DNA of 64,000 nucleotides from Corallium rubrum (taxonomy: Eukaryota > Cnidaria > Anthozoa > Scleralcyonacea > Coralliidae). The stretch lies in assembly GCA_964035015.1 (NCBI GenBank), contig OZ036007.1:14458282-14522281 (forward strand). Direction: 5' to 3'. Of this stretch, positions 1 to 45,489 are shown in pieces (position 1 is the first letter of the stretch; each line of letters starts with the position of its first letter). Under the pieces are notes generated by a model. That model saw only the letters and a program-made list of their open reading frames with translations. It did no database searches and was not told where the DNA came from. The position numbers and the translations under genes were made by a program.

Positions 1-288
1 CATCTGGGCAATTAAATTCATCTGAGTCAGATGGATAATGTGACAATAATGCGTGTTCGAGTTACACAACGGATTATCATCATGTCGAATTAAATGTTTC
101 TCTTCTGTTTGTGACTATTTGGTGCCATGTTTTCAAGAAGTCGTTTTCAGGATCCACAGTCCAAGTAAAAACAATGAAATTTGACTGAAATTTGACATTG
201 CATTTACGTTGCATTACCGACGAAGTTAATTCAAATTGAATTCATCTGAATTAAATTTGTCTATTGTGTGACGTTTAGCACAGGCCTT
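1..288. mobile_element. Partial MITE, right end (same family as 19274-19723)
   Basis: The stretch ends in 'gacgtttagcacaggcct', almost identical to the right end of the complete copy at 19274-19723. It holds the same internal motifs ('accgacgaagttaatt', 'ctgaattaaatt'). The left half lies outside the window. The class is unknown. Confidence 0.7.
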
Positions 289-1069
289 AGTCATTACCAG
301 AAATTTCGGACAAGATGGTGGCACGCGTGCATATTAAGGACCATAATAATAGAGATTCTCAACAGTAAATAATAAGGAAGGCACATAATAATTCAAATTT
401 TGCTTAAATGGTGACATATTTCTTCTTTGCCCAACTCGATTTGACTTCAGCATGGACTAAGGAAGACTTATAACTAAAAAACATTTGCTTACTTCGACAA
501 CAAAATACTTCTCTAGCTCATCTTATTTTTGCACTGAAAGTGCCACTATCCATAGTGTTAGCCATAGTAATCTTTGCAAACAGGTTCTAGAAGTTGGCCA
601 AATTGACCAACAACGTTACAGGCAATGCAAAGTGCCCGACTCGCATTGCATTTGGCATGAGTCAGTCTACTTCAAAAGCACATAAAGTTTTAAAGTCCCT
701 TTTTGCCCCCCCCAAGGCCCCCCTAGTCCCCCCCTAGCCCCCACGAATTGATTTCCCCCCCCCCCCCAGTAAAAGTCCCTTTTTGCCCCAGGATAAAATG
801 TGTATGGATAAGCAAGTCAGTTGAATAGTTTCAGTTGTTACAAAGGTATATGTAGATAAATCTTTTATCTTCTTAGTTAAATAGTTTTCATTTTGATAAG
901 ATGTGCAGGTATGTGGTGACGAAAAATTGTTTTATAGTTCCTCACAACATTTTCCATATTATATTTGAAAGTGAACATGCTGATGAGTTCTGACACAAAG
1001 CTAAACAGTCAGACATGTGTTGTATTTTAACTAGTTTTTATGACATTTTATGACCTTCAGTGTTCTTAA
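289..1069. other. No gene seen; C-rich tracts
   Basis: Probably intronic or upstream DNA of MAEA. It contains long C runs at about 705-780. No exon, hairpin or terminal repeat was recognised. The short ORF at 485-685 has no recognisable features. Confidence 0.5.
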
Positions 1070-1262
1070 AAATCACCCCTTGGAATGCAGGAAATGGCAT
1101 TTCCGAGGCTCTAAATTTCAAAAATTTCCAGGGGGCATACCCCTGGACTGCCCTAGAAGAGTCCCTTTTTGTGAACGCCCCTCCCCCCGAAAACAAAAAT
1201 CCTTAAAAGAGGTCCTGACCCCCTCCTCATGCCCCCCCCCCCCCTCCCTAGTGTCCCAGAAC
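1070..1262. repeat. Fragment of the 'gtagccagg' hAT-like MITE family
   Basis: The segment around 'ggaaatggcatttc' and 'ccagggggcatacccc' followed by C-rich sequence matches the interior of the complete hAT-like MITE at 50816-51176, and another fragment at about 59232-59340. The diagnostic ends are missing here. Confidence 0.5.
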
Positions 1263-1497
1263 CTAGTAATGGGCTCGAACTGTATTATCATGCCAGGGCA
1301 CTAAAATAAATAAAAAAAAATATTAAGAAAATGAAATCCGACCTACCTAGACCCAAGTTTTAGTGAAAAGAAACAGGAAACCAGTTTTTTGCCCTCATTG
1401 AGATGCATTGGCACCAGTTGTCGGAACAACCTGGTTTGTTTGTTTTTTCGCATGGAGTTTGGGATATTGGACTTTGCAAGCAAGCCTTTTTTTGTTC

Positions 1498-1680
1498 ATT
1501 ACTCGGGCTACCTGGGGTAGGTCGAGTCGCACAGACAATCTGCCTGTGGTTCGGCTATTTTTTAATTTTTTAATTTTTTTTATTATTTTTTTTGGGGCGG
1601 GGGCACAAAATTGCATTATTGCATCATCCCGTCAGGTCTTGCGAAACTGTAAGGCATGTTGCGTGCTCGATTTTTTCGAG
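1498..1680. repeat. Dispersed repeat 'attactcgggct' (copy 1 of 3)
   Basis: It starts 'attactcgggctacctggg', passes a T-rich middle and ends near 'gcgaaactgtaaggcatgt'. Related copies are at about 21070-21260 and 52573-52730. The unit is roughly 160-190 bp with no visible terminal inverted repeat. The class is unknown. Confidence 0.5.
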
Positions 1681-2359
1681 TCCTTTTGCCTTTGATCAAG
1701 TTGGGTCGCTGTGTTTTCCGACGGTATTGGTGAATTCACGAGTAGTTTATCAGTAATGTTGCTGACAAGGTTTGTCCATGAAGACAGAATAGACGAATTT
1801 ATTACGGACGCGAAAAAATGCGCGCCGTGTTGACATCAGTTTTGAGTTGAGGACTAGAGACACAAGAAAGGGGCACAGTATATCAAAGAACATATACGTA
1901 CTGTTTACCCAGTAACGGCTTTCTCCTTGTTTGAATAGCTTTACCTTTTGCAAGTGACCGAGTTATAGTATTAGTTGTTCAGTAATAATGCGGCTGGCAA
2001 TTGTCTTCATCATAAACATGCTTTAATACAAAGGCTTACAACTGCACAACGCCGGCGATCGCGAAAGATCTAGTACGTAAAAGATGACGAGCTATTTCAA
2101 AACAGGTTGGCCCTGGCCTTGCTGCTTTATAGTCCAACAACTACAAAATGCAAGTATAATATTAGTATAGGTAATAGCATGGTTTCGAGTGCAATTTGGA
2201 AAACACATGCATGAGTGAGTTTTTCAAGGACTATCAAAATTGCACGAGGCTACGCTAATTAAGCTTTCAGAAATCAGTAGCCCGGCTTTGCTTGTAGGAA
2301 AGGTTTGGGAAGAGTTTTATGTTTGCTGTCATTCAAAAGTTTAAAGTGCACATAACATA

Positions 2360-3526
2360 CCATATTTCCTCTATTAAGCCTCCCAGGGGGCTTATTAATT
2401 TTGGACCATCAAGAGAGGGGGCTTATTAGAGGGAGGGGGCTTATCTAATTTTCCAAATTTCTAAAACCATCTGTAACCGATTTTCTGTTAATGGAGCTAT
2501 TTATTTAATATACATTTAATAACATCTTGGTTTAGTCAAGCAATTTTATTATCACAATACAAACTTTACAAGTATTATATCTCTATCAAAACTAGCAAAT
2601 ATAAAATTAAAATACTTAAAATTCTCAAGAACGAACTTGACAAAAAAAAGAGAAAAACTTAAACATATGAACATGTGTGTCTCAGACATTGTAACAAAAA
2701 ACAAGATGTACCATAGGTTGCAAAGAAATTTTGAATAAACCATCTATCTATCTATCTCTATCTGTAATAAATAAAAGTAAAATATTTGACAATTATTTTT
2801 CTTGTCACGTTGTGGGAAGGCTTAATAGAGGGGGGGGGCTTAATAGAGGGAGGGAAATTTTTGGGGGGGGGGAGAAATTTACTGGAGCTTAATAGAGGGG
2901 GGCTGGGGGGGGGGGGGCTTATTTTTTATTTTTAAATGAATGAGGGGGGAGGGCTTATTAGAAGGAGGCGCTTAATAGAGGGAGGGGCTTAATAGAGGGG
3001 GGCTTAATAGAGGGGGGCTTAATAGAGGGGGGCTTAATAGAGGGGGGCTTAATAGAGGGGGGCTTAATAGAGGGGGGCTTAATAGAGGGAAGGGGCTTAA
3101 TAGAGGGAAGGGCTTAATAGAGGGAGGGGTCTTAATAGAGGAACGGGGCTTAATAGAGGGAGGGGGCTTAATAGAGGGAAGGGGCTTAATACAGGGAGAG
3201 GCTTAATAGAGGGGGGGCTTAATAGAGGGAAGGGGCTTAATAGAGGGAGGGGCTTAATAGAGGGGGAGGAGGCTTAATAGAGGGAAGGGCTTAATAGAGG
3301 GAGGGGGCTTAATAGAGGGAAGGGGCTTAATAGAGGGAAGGGGCTTAATAGAGGGATGGGGCTTAATAGAGGGAGGGCTTAATAGAGGGAGGGGACTTAA
3401 TAGAGGGGGTGGGCTTAATAGAGGGGGGCTTAATTTTTATTTTTCACTGAATGATGGGGGGGGGGGGGGAGGCTTATTAGAAGGTGAGGCTTAATAGAGG
3501 GAGGAGACTTAATAGAGGAAATATGA
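2360..3526. mobile_element. pogo/mariner-like MITE with internal array of its own TIR motif
   Basis: Left end CCATATTTCCTCTATTAAGC mirrors the right end (..TTAATAGAGGAAATATG), with a TA on each outer side. The interior from about 2810 to 3515 is a long imperfect array of a roughly 19 bp unit, 'ggcttaatagaggg' plus a variable G-rich spacer, which is the reverse complement of the TIR core. No transposase is visible, so it is non-autonomous. The TA duplication and architecture suggest a Tc1/mariner/pogo relative (inference). Confidence 0.65.
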
Positions 3527-3724
3527 TAACATAACATAACACAATTTTATTTATACAGGGTGACCCCTTCAGTGAAATACACTGGTATCACCAGTCTATT
3601 TTACATATCCGGGTATTCATAATCTTGCCAGGCTTGTTCCAAAATTTCATCTTCATGAACTTTAGCTGTCAAAGTTGAAAAGAGTAATTCCAAATTATTT
3701 ACAATATTTCCTTGTTTTTTCCAG

Positions 3725-38643
<34,919 letters not shown>

Positions 38644-38811
38644 TGATAAGTCAGAAATACTTTTTACCTTTATGAAAGAAACAATATAGACCACTAGACC
38701 GCTTGATATCCATTATTATACTCTCGCAAATAATTGTCCAATCAAATGTCTACATTAGCGTCACGTGCGTATTGGACAGTGATATTTAGACCGGTCGCAC
38801 AAGGTATATTA

Positions 38812-39215
38812 GAGACCTTAAGATACCCCGGGTTCGGTTTACGGGTACGGGTACCGCCATTTTGTTTATTAATATTTGCTGATGTCAGCATGTTTACTCG
38901 TAATATCTACCCGTTTTCCTGTGGTAGATCATGGTCTACCCATAAGATGACAAACGGGTAAGCAGAGGAGTCAGGATAAGAAACCGAGAAACATGTAAAT
39001 ATTTATAGCACCTTTTAAGAGCATTTTCGTACAAGCTATTGATTTTTAAACATGTTTTGTCGTTTTGACGACAATCAAAATTCTTCTTTAGCTTCTCGGT
39101 TTTCTACCCGGAACTAGCCGGGAACCTTAAGTAAAATTTATACCCGTACATACGACTACGGGTACGGGTACATTACCCGTACCCGTAAACCGAACCCGGG
39201 GTATCTTAAGGTCTC
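38812..39215. mobile_element. MITE with 'gagaccttaagataccccgg' ends
   Basis: Inverted ends of about 45 bp ('gagaccttaagatacc', 'gggttcggtttacgggtacg'), TATTA on both sides (38807-38811, 39216-39220). No ORF. Confidence 0.8.
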
Positions 39216-39338
39216 TATTAACTTCTCACTCGTACGATTATTTGTTCGGTATAAAACATATGTTTTATTGGTGATATGCTTTATTTGTTTTATAAGATAA
39301 CAAGACGCCTGAGTCAGTGGTAAAGTGTTAAAGAGATA

Positions 39339-39580
39339 CAATCAGTGACAAATTTGGTGGGACATTTATGCTGAAAGTTATGGCACGTCACCCCCCTCCC
39401 CATCTCAATGTTGAATCGCAAAAATAGAAAATTTGAGATTAGTGATTGTCGAATTGTGAACTTGTTGTTGTAATATAACAACATTGAGAGGGGGGAGGGG
39501 GTTTAAATAACGATTATTCATCGTTACGTATAACATATGCGATTTTTAACAGCTGTCCCACCTTATTTTGTCACTGATTG
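39339..39580. mobile_element. mariner-like MITE
   Basis: Ends CAATCAGTGACAAA(T) and inverse, with 'ggtgggaca' / 'tgtcccacc' inside, TA on both sides. 242 bp. Confidence 0.75.
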
Positions 39581-39848
39581 TAGGTTTTAACACTGAATAA
39601 AATCGTCTGGCGTTAGCCAGAATAAAATACTAAAAACTCGTCTTCAGGCTTCAAAGTGTTAAGTATAAATGTGAAAATAACTGAAATATTTACTAAGCAT
39701 TTTACAACAAGAAATGCATATGCGAAAACGTTCGACAGCGCAACTGCACGAGTGTTCCTAGATGAGAATAAGAAAGCAAATTGTGTAAAATTATTTAAAG
39801 TTGACCAGCATTCTATATAATAAAGTCAAATTGGTTAAATTGGTTTAT

Positions 39849-40030
39849 CGAAATATAGTAAGGTTAGATATACTGCCGAAACAGAGAACGTAGGAGTCTA
39901 ACGCTTCGAGCGAAGGCCCTTTGTCAGAGAGAAACATAGCGAAAAGGACCGTCGCTCGAAACGTTAGACTCCTAGTATATTTCGATTGTTATTTCTGCAC
40001 TGCCTACGCAGCACGATACTTTTATTTCAC
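39849..40030. mobile_element. Hammerhead mini-element, 13 bp TSD
   Basis: Flanked by TAAATTGGTTTAT (39836-39848, 40031-40043). - strand core at about 39898-39935. The + strand arm is partly deleted ('gaccgtcgctcgaaacgtta'). Confidence 0.8.
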
Positions 40031-40043
40031 TAAATTGGTTTAT

Positions 40044-42204
40044 GTTTACTGTTTTGTGTTATCCTCGTGAAATAAAGTTTATTTATCTATTCAATTTAAT
40101 TCAATTTAAGACATGCAAGTTTTAAAATTGTTAGAAGCAACATCGAAGATAACAATTTGTTTCAGTGAGTTGGAAAGTTTGTTGGGAAGTCGCGCGATGT
40201 TCGTCCAGAAATTGGCAAGTACGTTGTAACCATGGTTTTTAATTATCTAATAAATATGCAAACTTGATTGCAAACCAAGTTTCAAATGAAATTCGCCATG
40301 CAGTTCCTAACAAACTTCGTAACACACCACAATAAAGTAATATGAAATCAACTGTAAATAGACACTTGCGTTGGGCATCAGTACCCATCCAGTCTTTACT
40401 TTCTTGTGTGTGTGTTTTTTTGCCCAATGTACGTCGTGCTGTTTGTTGCGTTCAAGGTGAATTATTTAAACATAGATGCGTTTAATAAATTTAACATGCA
40501 TTATTTACTCGTTGTATCGTCTCAAAGTGTCACGTCCAACATTTTAAGAAAAAACATCAGAAAGAAATGTGCCGAAAAAATCGTACGAAAATGTTTCCTC
40601 CAAAGTCCGAATTGATATTTTTGCAGTTAATGTATTTCTCTTCTAAGGTGGTTGTTGCCAAACCAAAGACAATTCTAATATGAGTGCGTAAGTCGTACAT
40701 TAGTGTTCCATATGTCATTGAATAGAGCAATTATTTTTTACAGGTACTTTTTACACTCACGTGCATAACATTAATTAACGATTAAACCTACATGTGCACG
40801 CAAAAAAGAAAGCTCTAGAATTTCCTTCTAAAACAACAAAAATCTAATACACTTACACTTCTAATCTAAATATAAGCAGTGAGTTAGCCTATTAATAAGA
40901 AAAGATACCTTCAACTTAAAAATAGTGATGTCATTGCAAACATTTTGTTTCATTTGGTGTGCATAAAAGATAAACCAACAAGCTGTATATCGTTTTAAAG
41001 TTTGTACCGTGCTCTATCAAAATATTTCAATTTTGTATTTCAATACATAAATGAACAAACAGCGTTGATATCCAAAAAGCATGTTTTCGGTTGCTCTTTC
41101 AATGTCATTAACCCTTTGTCACCCAGTGGCCACTCCATTGACGAGTAAAATCGTCTGGCGTTAGCCAGAGTAAAATACTAAAGACGTCGTTGGGCGATAA
41201 AGGGTTAAGTCAAAAACTAGATGTAATTAGTTTATGGAAGGTGCAAGTATAATCGTGTGGTGTTAGAGTAAAATTAATAAGTAGGCAGTGGCAACACTTT
41301 TCGCTAAAAAGCTGTTCAGGTTTGTTGTTTACCAAAGCAAAAAGAATACTTACACTTCTAATGAAGTATACGAAGTAAATTAGCGTTTCATACGTAAGTG
41401 GATAGATAATTCATGCTGGCACAACATCGCAAGTAGAGAGTCACATAGCTCATTAAGAGACCTGTATGCATGCACTCAAAACCTAAGCACTAAAACGTTC
41501 TTCGAAAACAACTAAGATTTGTAAATTTTTTACAATTTTATTTATCTAATTATTCACAAAGAAAAAATTATGTTCGTGCGCTAGTGTGTAAAATGTCCGC
41601 GCATGCAATGCATCGTACATGCTAATGTAAAAACTACTTTCAAGCGATTATTGACAAACTCAATTAACAAAGAAAATGCACATGAAAAATTTATCAACGT
41701 TCTGCTGCGGTATAATTATACTTGCTTGCTAGAACCGTTTCGTAGTACTAAATGACTGGAGAAAAAAGCTTTGAGGTATTGTAATGGCATATATTTCGTT
41801 GCAAAGTTAAAAGTGTTTGATTTTAGTCGTTAATAAATTTCTGAAATGATTAGAGAGGTTCAAGTAATCCCAAAACTATTGAGTATGTAGTCATGGTAAC
41901 CTCACGCCACATGTACCACATGTTGATTGTCGTTGTTGACTCTTTAGTCCCTGAAGTCATAAAGCACTCGTGTTAATTCTTAAGCTGCATAACAACACAC
42001 GTTCGTGAAATCCAGTAAGTCCGAGCATTCTAGCACGAACAAGCATTCAGTTTGTACAATGTACAGAAACGTCCTAAGGTAAGTTCGTCAGTTACATCGT
42101 AAAATGTCACAATCATATTCTATTTAAGCAGCTAAATAGTTCATTGAAGCTAAATAGTGTAATTCACGGAGTTGGGTATTTTAAGATATATTGTTAAACA
42201 AGTT
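40044..42204. other. No gene recognised
   Basis: AT-rich intergenic DNA. One inverted relative of the 4873 repeat at about 41107-41212 ('aaatcgtctggcgttagcca'). No splice-framed ORF. Confidence 0.45.
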
Positions 42205-42325
42205 TCCAGTCGACGTTCGTCGAGCTCTAGAAAATATTCTGATCCCCAGACAGCGATCGGACCTGCAACCTTCTAATAATATAACCGGTTCTAGAGCTCA
42301 GAAATATGTTCTGAGTATTTGAACG
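42205..42325 (-). repeat. Degenerate tRNA-derived SINE
   Basis: 'ttctgatccccagacagcga' and 'acctgcaaccttctaat' match the 24905 SINE; the A box is lost. Confidence 0.5.
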
Positions 42326-42489
42326 TGATAAACGTCTACTGAACATCCGTTACATTCGACCAAGTTTGCTAACGTACCAATGTATACGTACCACCGGAAA
42401 TATCACTTTACCTATATCTCTTAATACAAACGGTACCACTTAGGAACATGCACACATAACGATAAATTTGCGACATTGGTTCTCTTGAA

Positions 42490-42610
42490 CCGAGCCTCGG
42501 TAGCTTAATAGTTGGAGCGTAGAACCAGTCATTTGATGTTTGCAAGTTCAAGCTGCCTCCGGGACTATGAAATATTTTTGAATATTTTGAGCTTCACGAA
42601 CGTCCACTGA
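42490..42610 (+). repeat. Degenerate tRNA-derived SINE
   Basis: 'gcctcggtagcttaatagtt' and 'gtttgcaagttcaagc' resemble A and B boxes; it is followed by 'aatattttgagcttcacg'. Confidence 0.5.
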
Positions 42611-42968
42611 ACGTCTGTATATATGCACTACATATACTATACCACTACTAATATCATATCGTTAAATGTAACAAATTAGTTTTACACCAGCACAGGACCA
42701 AATGTTTTAGAGAAGTTTTATTTGCCCGTGTGTACGACAGAAATTGACAAGTTTATCTTTGGAATATTTCTTCGCTCATGTGGACGACACAATTTGACAA
42801 GTTTTATTTGCTCATATGTGCGACAATTTGGCTGTTCTATTTGATTGTGTGAGGTCTACATTTGCTCATGTGTAAAACAAGAATTGAGAAGTTTTTCTTT
42901 GACAGTTATATTTTCTCACGTATAGCACACAAATTGACAAGTCTTATTTGATAACTATTTTTGGATCC

Positions 42969-43193
42969 AAATAGTGTAATAAAAGTAGCGTGCTGCGTAG
43001 GCAGTGTAGAAACAACAATCGAAATATGGTAAGGTTAGATATACTGCCGAAACAGAGAACGTAGGAGTCTAACGTTTCGAGCGAAGGCCCTTCGTCAGAG
43101 AGAAAACGTTTTCTCTCCGACGAAGGGCCTTCGCTCGAAACGTTAGACTCCCACGTTCTCTGTTTCGGCAGTATATCTAACCTTACTATATTT
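42969..43193. mobile_element. Hammerhead mini-element, 14 bp TSD
   Basis: Flanked by CTATTTTTGGATCC (42955-42968, 43194-43207). Inverted arms with cores at about 43065-43105 (-) and 43110-43155 (+). The + core is CCGACGA, one base off consensus; the - core is CTGACGA. Confidence 0.85.
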
Positions 43194-43571
43194 CTATTTT
43201 TGGATCCTATGTACGGCACGAATTTCCAATATTTTCCTTGTTACAGTTATTGTGGTAACTACACATATGTATTTACGTATATGCCCTTCTTTTGGAGACA
43301 TGGCATATTAATACTATAGTGCCAATGCTAAATAAAATCACAATAACGACGATCTATTACTAGAAGGCTACTCGTATCTTAATATAGATGGGAATAGATA
43401 TATGATCTGTCTTCACAACAATAACGGCCCTTAAGGGTGTTCAGACATATTTATTTTGATCCGTTGCTAGGGAAAACTTGATTTGACCACAGAGCTTCTA
43501 GAGTTTTACAACTTTTATTATTATTATTAAATCTTTATTTAAACTGTTAAAAAATCCATTCAGCAAAAGCT

Positions 43572-43799
43572 TCTAGGACAGCGTCGGCCACGGTTGAAAT
43601 CCAAATATTACCAGGGTTAAGTCACGTTGGCCTGAAAAACAGAGAAAAATCTTCTCGACGTTTCGAGCGAAGGCCCTTCGTCAGGAGAAATATATTCATA
43701 ATTAATAATTTCCAATTTCTCCTGACGAAGGGCCTTCGCTCGAAACGTCGAGAAGATTTTTCTCTGTTTTTCAGGCCAACGTGACTTAACCCTGGTAAC
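43572..43799. mobile_element. Hammerhead mini-element, 14 bp TSD (best preserved)
   Basis: Flanked by ATTCAGCAAAAGCT (43558-43571, 43800-43813). Near-perfect palindrome with two hammerheads. + strand: stem I TTCTC (43717-43721), CTGACGA (43722-43728), one A, GGGC/CTTC/GCTC, GAAA (43742-43745), CGTC, cleavage expected after 43749, then GAGAA pairing with TTCTC. The - strand copy is symmetrical at about 43649-43698. Variant sequence ('cagggttaagtcacg') distinguishes it from the 5014 family. Confidence 0.85.
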
Positions 43800-43887
43800 A
43801 TTCAGCAAAAGCTGGTCTTAACTGGATGAACAGTATGTACAACTAATACAATGAACAATATATGATACAAAAATACAAAAATACAAA

Positions 43888-44436
43888 CTACAAGCTACAT
43901 ATATGTCTTTCAATACCATCTGTGATTAAAAATTTAAAAAGTTCTTTTTTAGGACTGTTATAACAAGAAAGCTCCCTAATGTATTTAGGGAGGGAGTTCC
44001 GGTCTTTGGCAGCGGCAAACTGAAAGGATGTTTGACCCAAGCTACTGCAGAGTTTAGGACTTTCTAATAAAGTTCTGTCACGAAGAGGTCGCAGTCGCAC
44101 TGAACTGCGAAATTTTAACATACTTTTTAATTGATCAGGACAATCTAATTTATACAAAATTTTAAAAACTAACAAAAATCTGAAAAATCTTCTACGATTA
44201 AATAGAGATAACAAATTTAATTCAGTTCGCATAACGTGAGAGCAAGTCTGTCTGTTTTTGTGCAGAATACTTCTCATAGCGCGATTTTGGAGTTTCTTAA
44301 CTTTCTTAGTAAGTGTAGACTCACAGTCATGCCAAACAACACAACAACAATCAAGAATTTTGATCCCCATGCTAGAAATGCTAGATATTCTGCACGTAGT
44401 ATATATGAATGAAGTTCTTTCGTTTGATGACCTCAT
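43888..44436 (-). pseudogene. LINE reverse transcriptase C-terminal fragment
   Basis: Reads YTTCRISSISSMGIKILDCC, KVKKLQNRAMRSILHKNRQT and FKILYKLDCPDQLKSML, ending DGIERHICSL. This is the thumb/C-terminal part of a CR1/L2-like RT (LQNRA.R.I pattern). The catalytic domain is missing. Confidence 0.75.
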
Positions 44437-44440
44437 ACAG

Positions 44441-45489
44441 TTACATCATTGTGACGTCTTTGAGATAAGAAAAAACCTATAATATCCGCCAACTTAAAAG
44501 TTTTGCTAACTAAAGAAGTTTCACTAGAACCAGAATTGTTATGTGCAAAAAAGTACGCATGCGTTTCTCAATTGAGCAAATCTTAATGACTTTATGGTCG
44601 GTTTAATGAAATTTTAAGGAATATTTTTAACAAAAAATAGAGTATCTTTGTCATTTTGGTTTATTCATAAAATCCATGCGTACTTTTTAGGAGACATGTT
44701 TTCGCTATGTGTAAACGAAAGAAAAGTAACGATTCGATAAATACTAGTGGAAATTATATAGGAATCTTGTGAGCTCATGTTTTTGCGACTCAATGCCACT
44801 CAACCTAGCCTGAAAGAATCAAGCGCGAGCCCTCCTCCTGCCTCCTGCCTGATCGGAGCTTGCCAGCTAAATTGCGAGTTCAGCCGTGGTTCCAAGCCAA
44901 GAATGCTCGAAAAGTTGTCTTTTTCTACATCCAAAGTTAAAAGTTGATGTCCACTGTCTTCGGAATGCTTGATTTATGGTTCATCAGCTCTGCCGATTCT
45001 AAATTCCGACATTCAATCCAAATATCTCAACCTGACGACGTCCTCCGTTTATTTTTATCGCCGTCTGTGTACCGACGTTCTTCAACTCTTAAGTGTTTTT
45101 GCCAGCGACATTATACATTCTTTTGTTTTGGTACTTTTTCTCACAAACTTGCTCGGCTCTTTTCGGGGTTTTTTTTGTTATCATTTTATACCTTTCTGCA
45201 GTGTTTAAGTACAAACATCTGTTTCTGTGAAAAGATTTCTCCGACCGGAAGTAATGTCCTTAGCAACTGGTTGCCTAGCGACAAAATACATACTTTATTG
45301 TGTTCCTTAATAAGGCTTTTCAACACTAATTTACATTGAATAAAATGAAGATTAAAATGTCTTGTGATACAAGTCTATAGATAACAATAGTTACAATAAA
45401 TATTTAAAACTTTCGGTAAACTATTCTATGACTAGGAATAAAAATTGTCTAACATGTCTTTCTTTCATTTTTTCTTAAAACTTGTCAAG
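44441..45489. other. No gene recognised
   Basis: The ORF at 44944-45339 has no recognisable domain or splice context. No repeat structure seen. Confidence 0.4.

Larger units (their letters stand above)
43516..44440 (-). mobile_element. LINE 3' end with a hammerhead element in its 3' UTR
   Basis: - strand CR1/L2-like LINE remnant with the RT C-terminal region at 43888-44436 and a (TAA)n tail at 43517-43530. The 3' UTR carries the insertion 43572-43799. Confidence 0.75.

Noticed and set aside
44944-45339. 131-codon ORF
   Set aside because: Low complexity, rich in Phe/Leu/Ser, no domain and no splice context.
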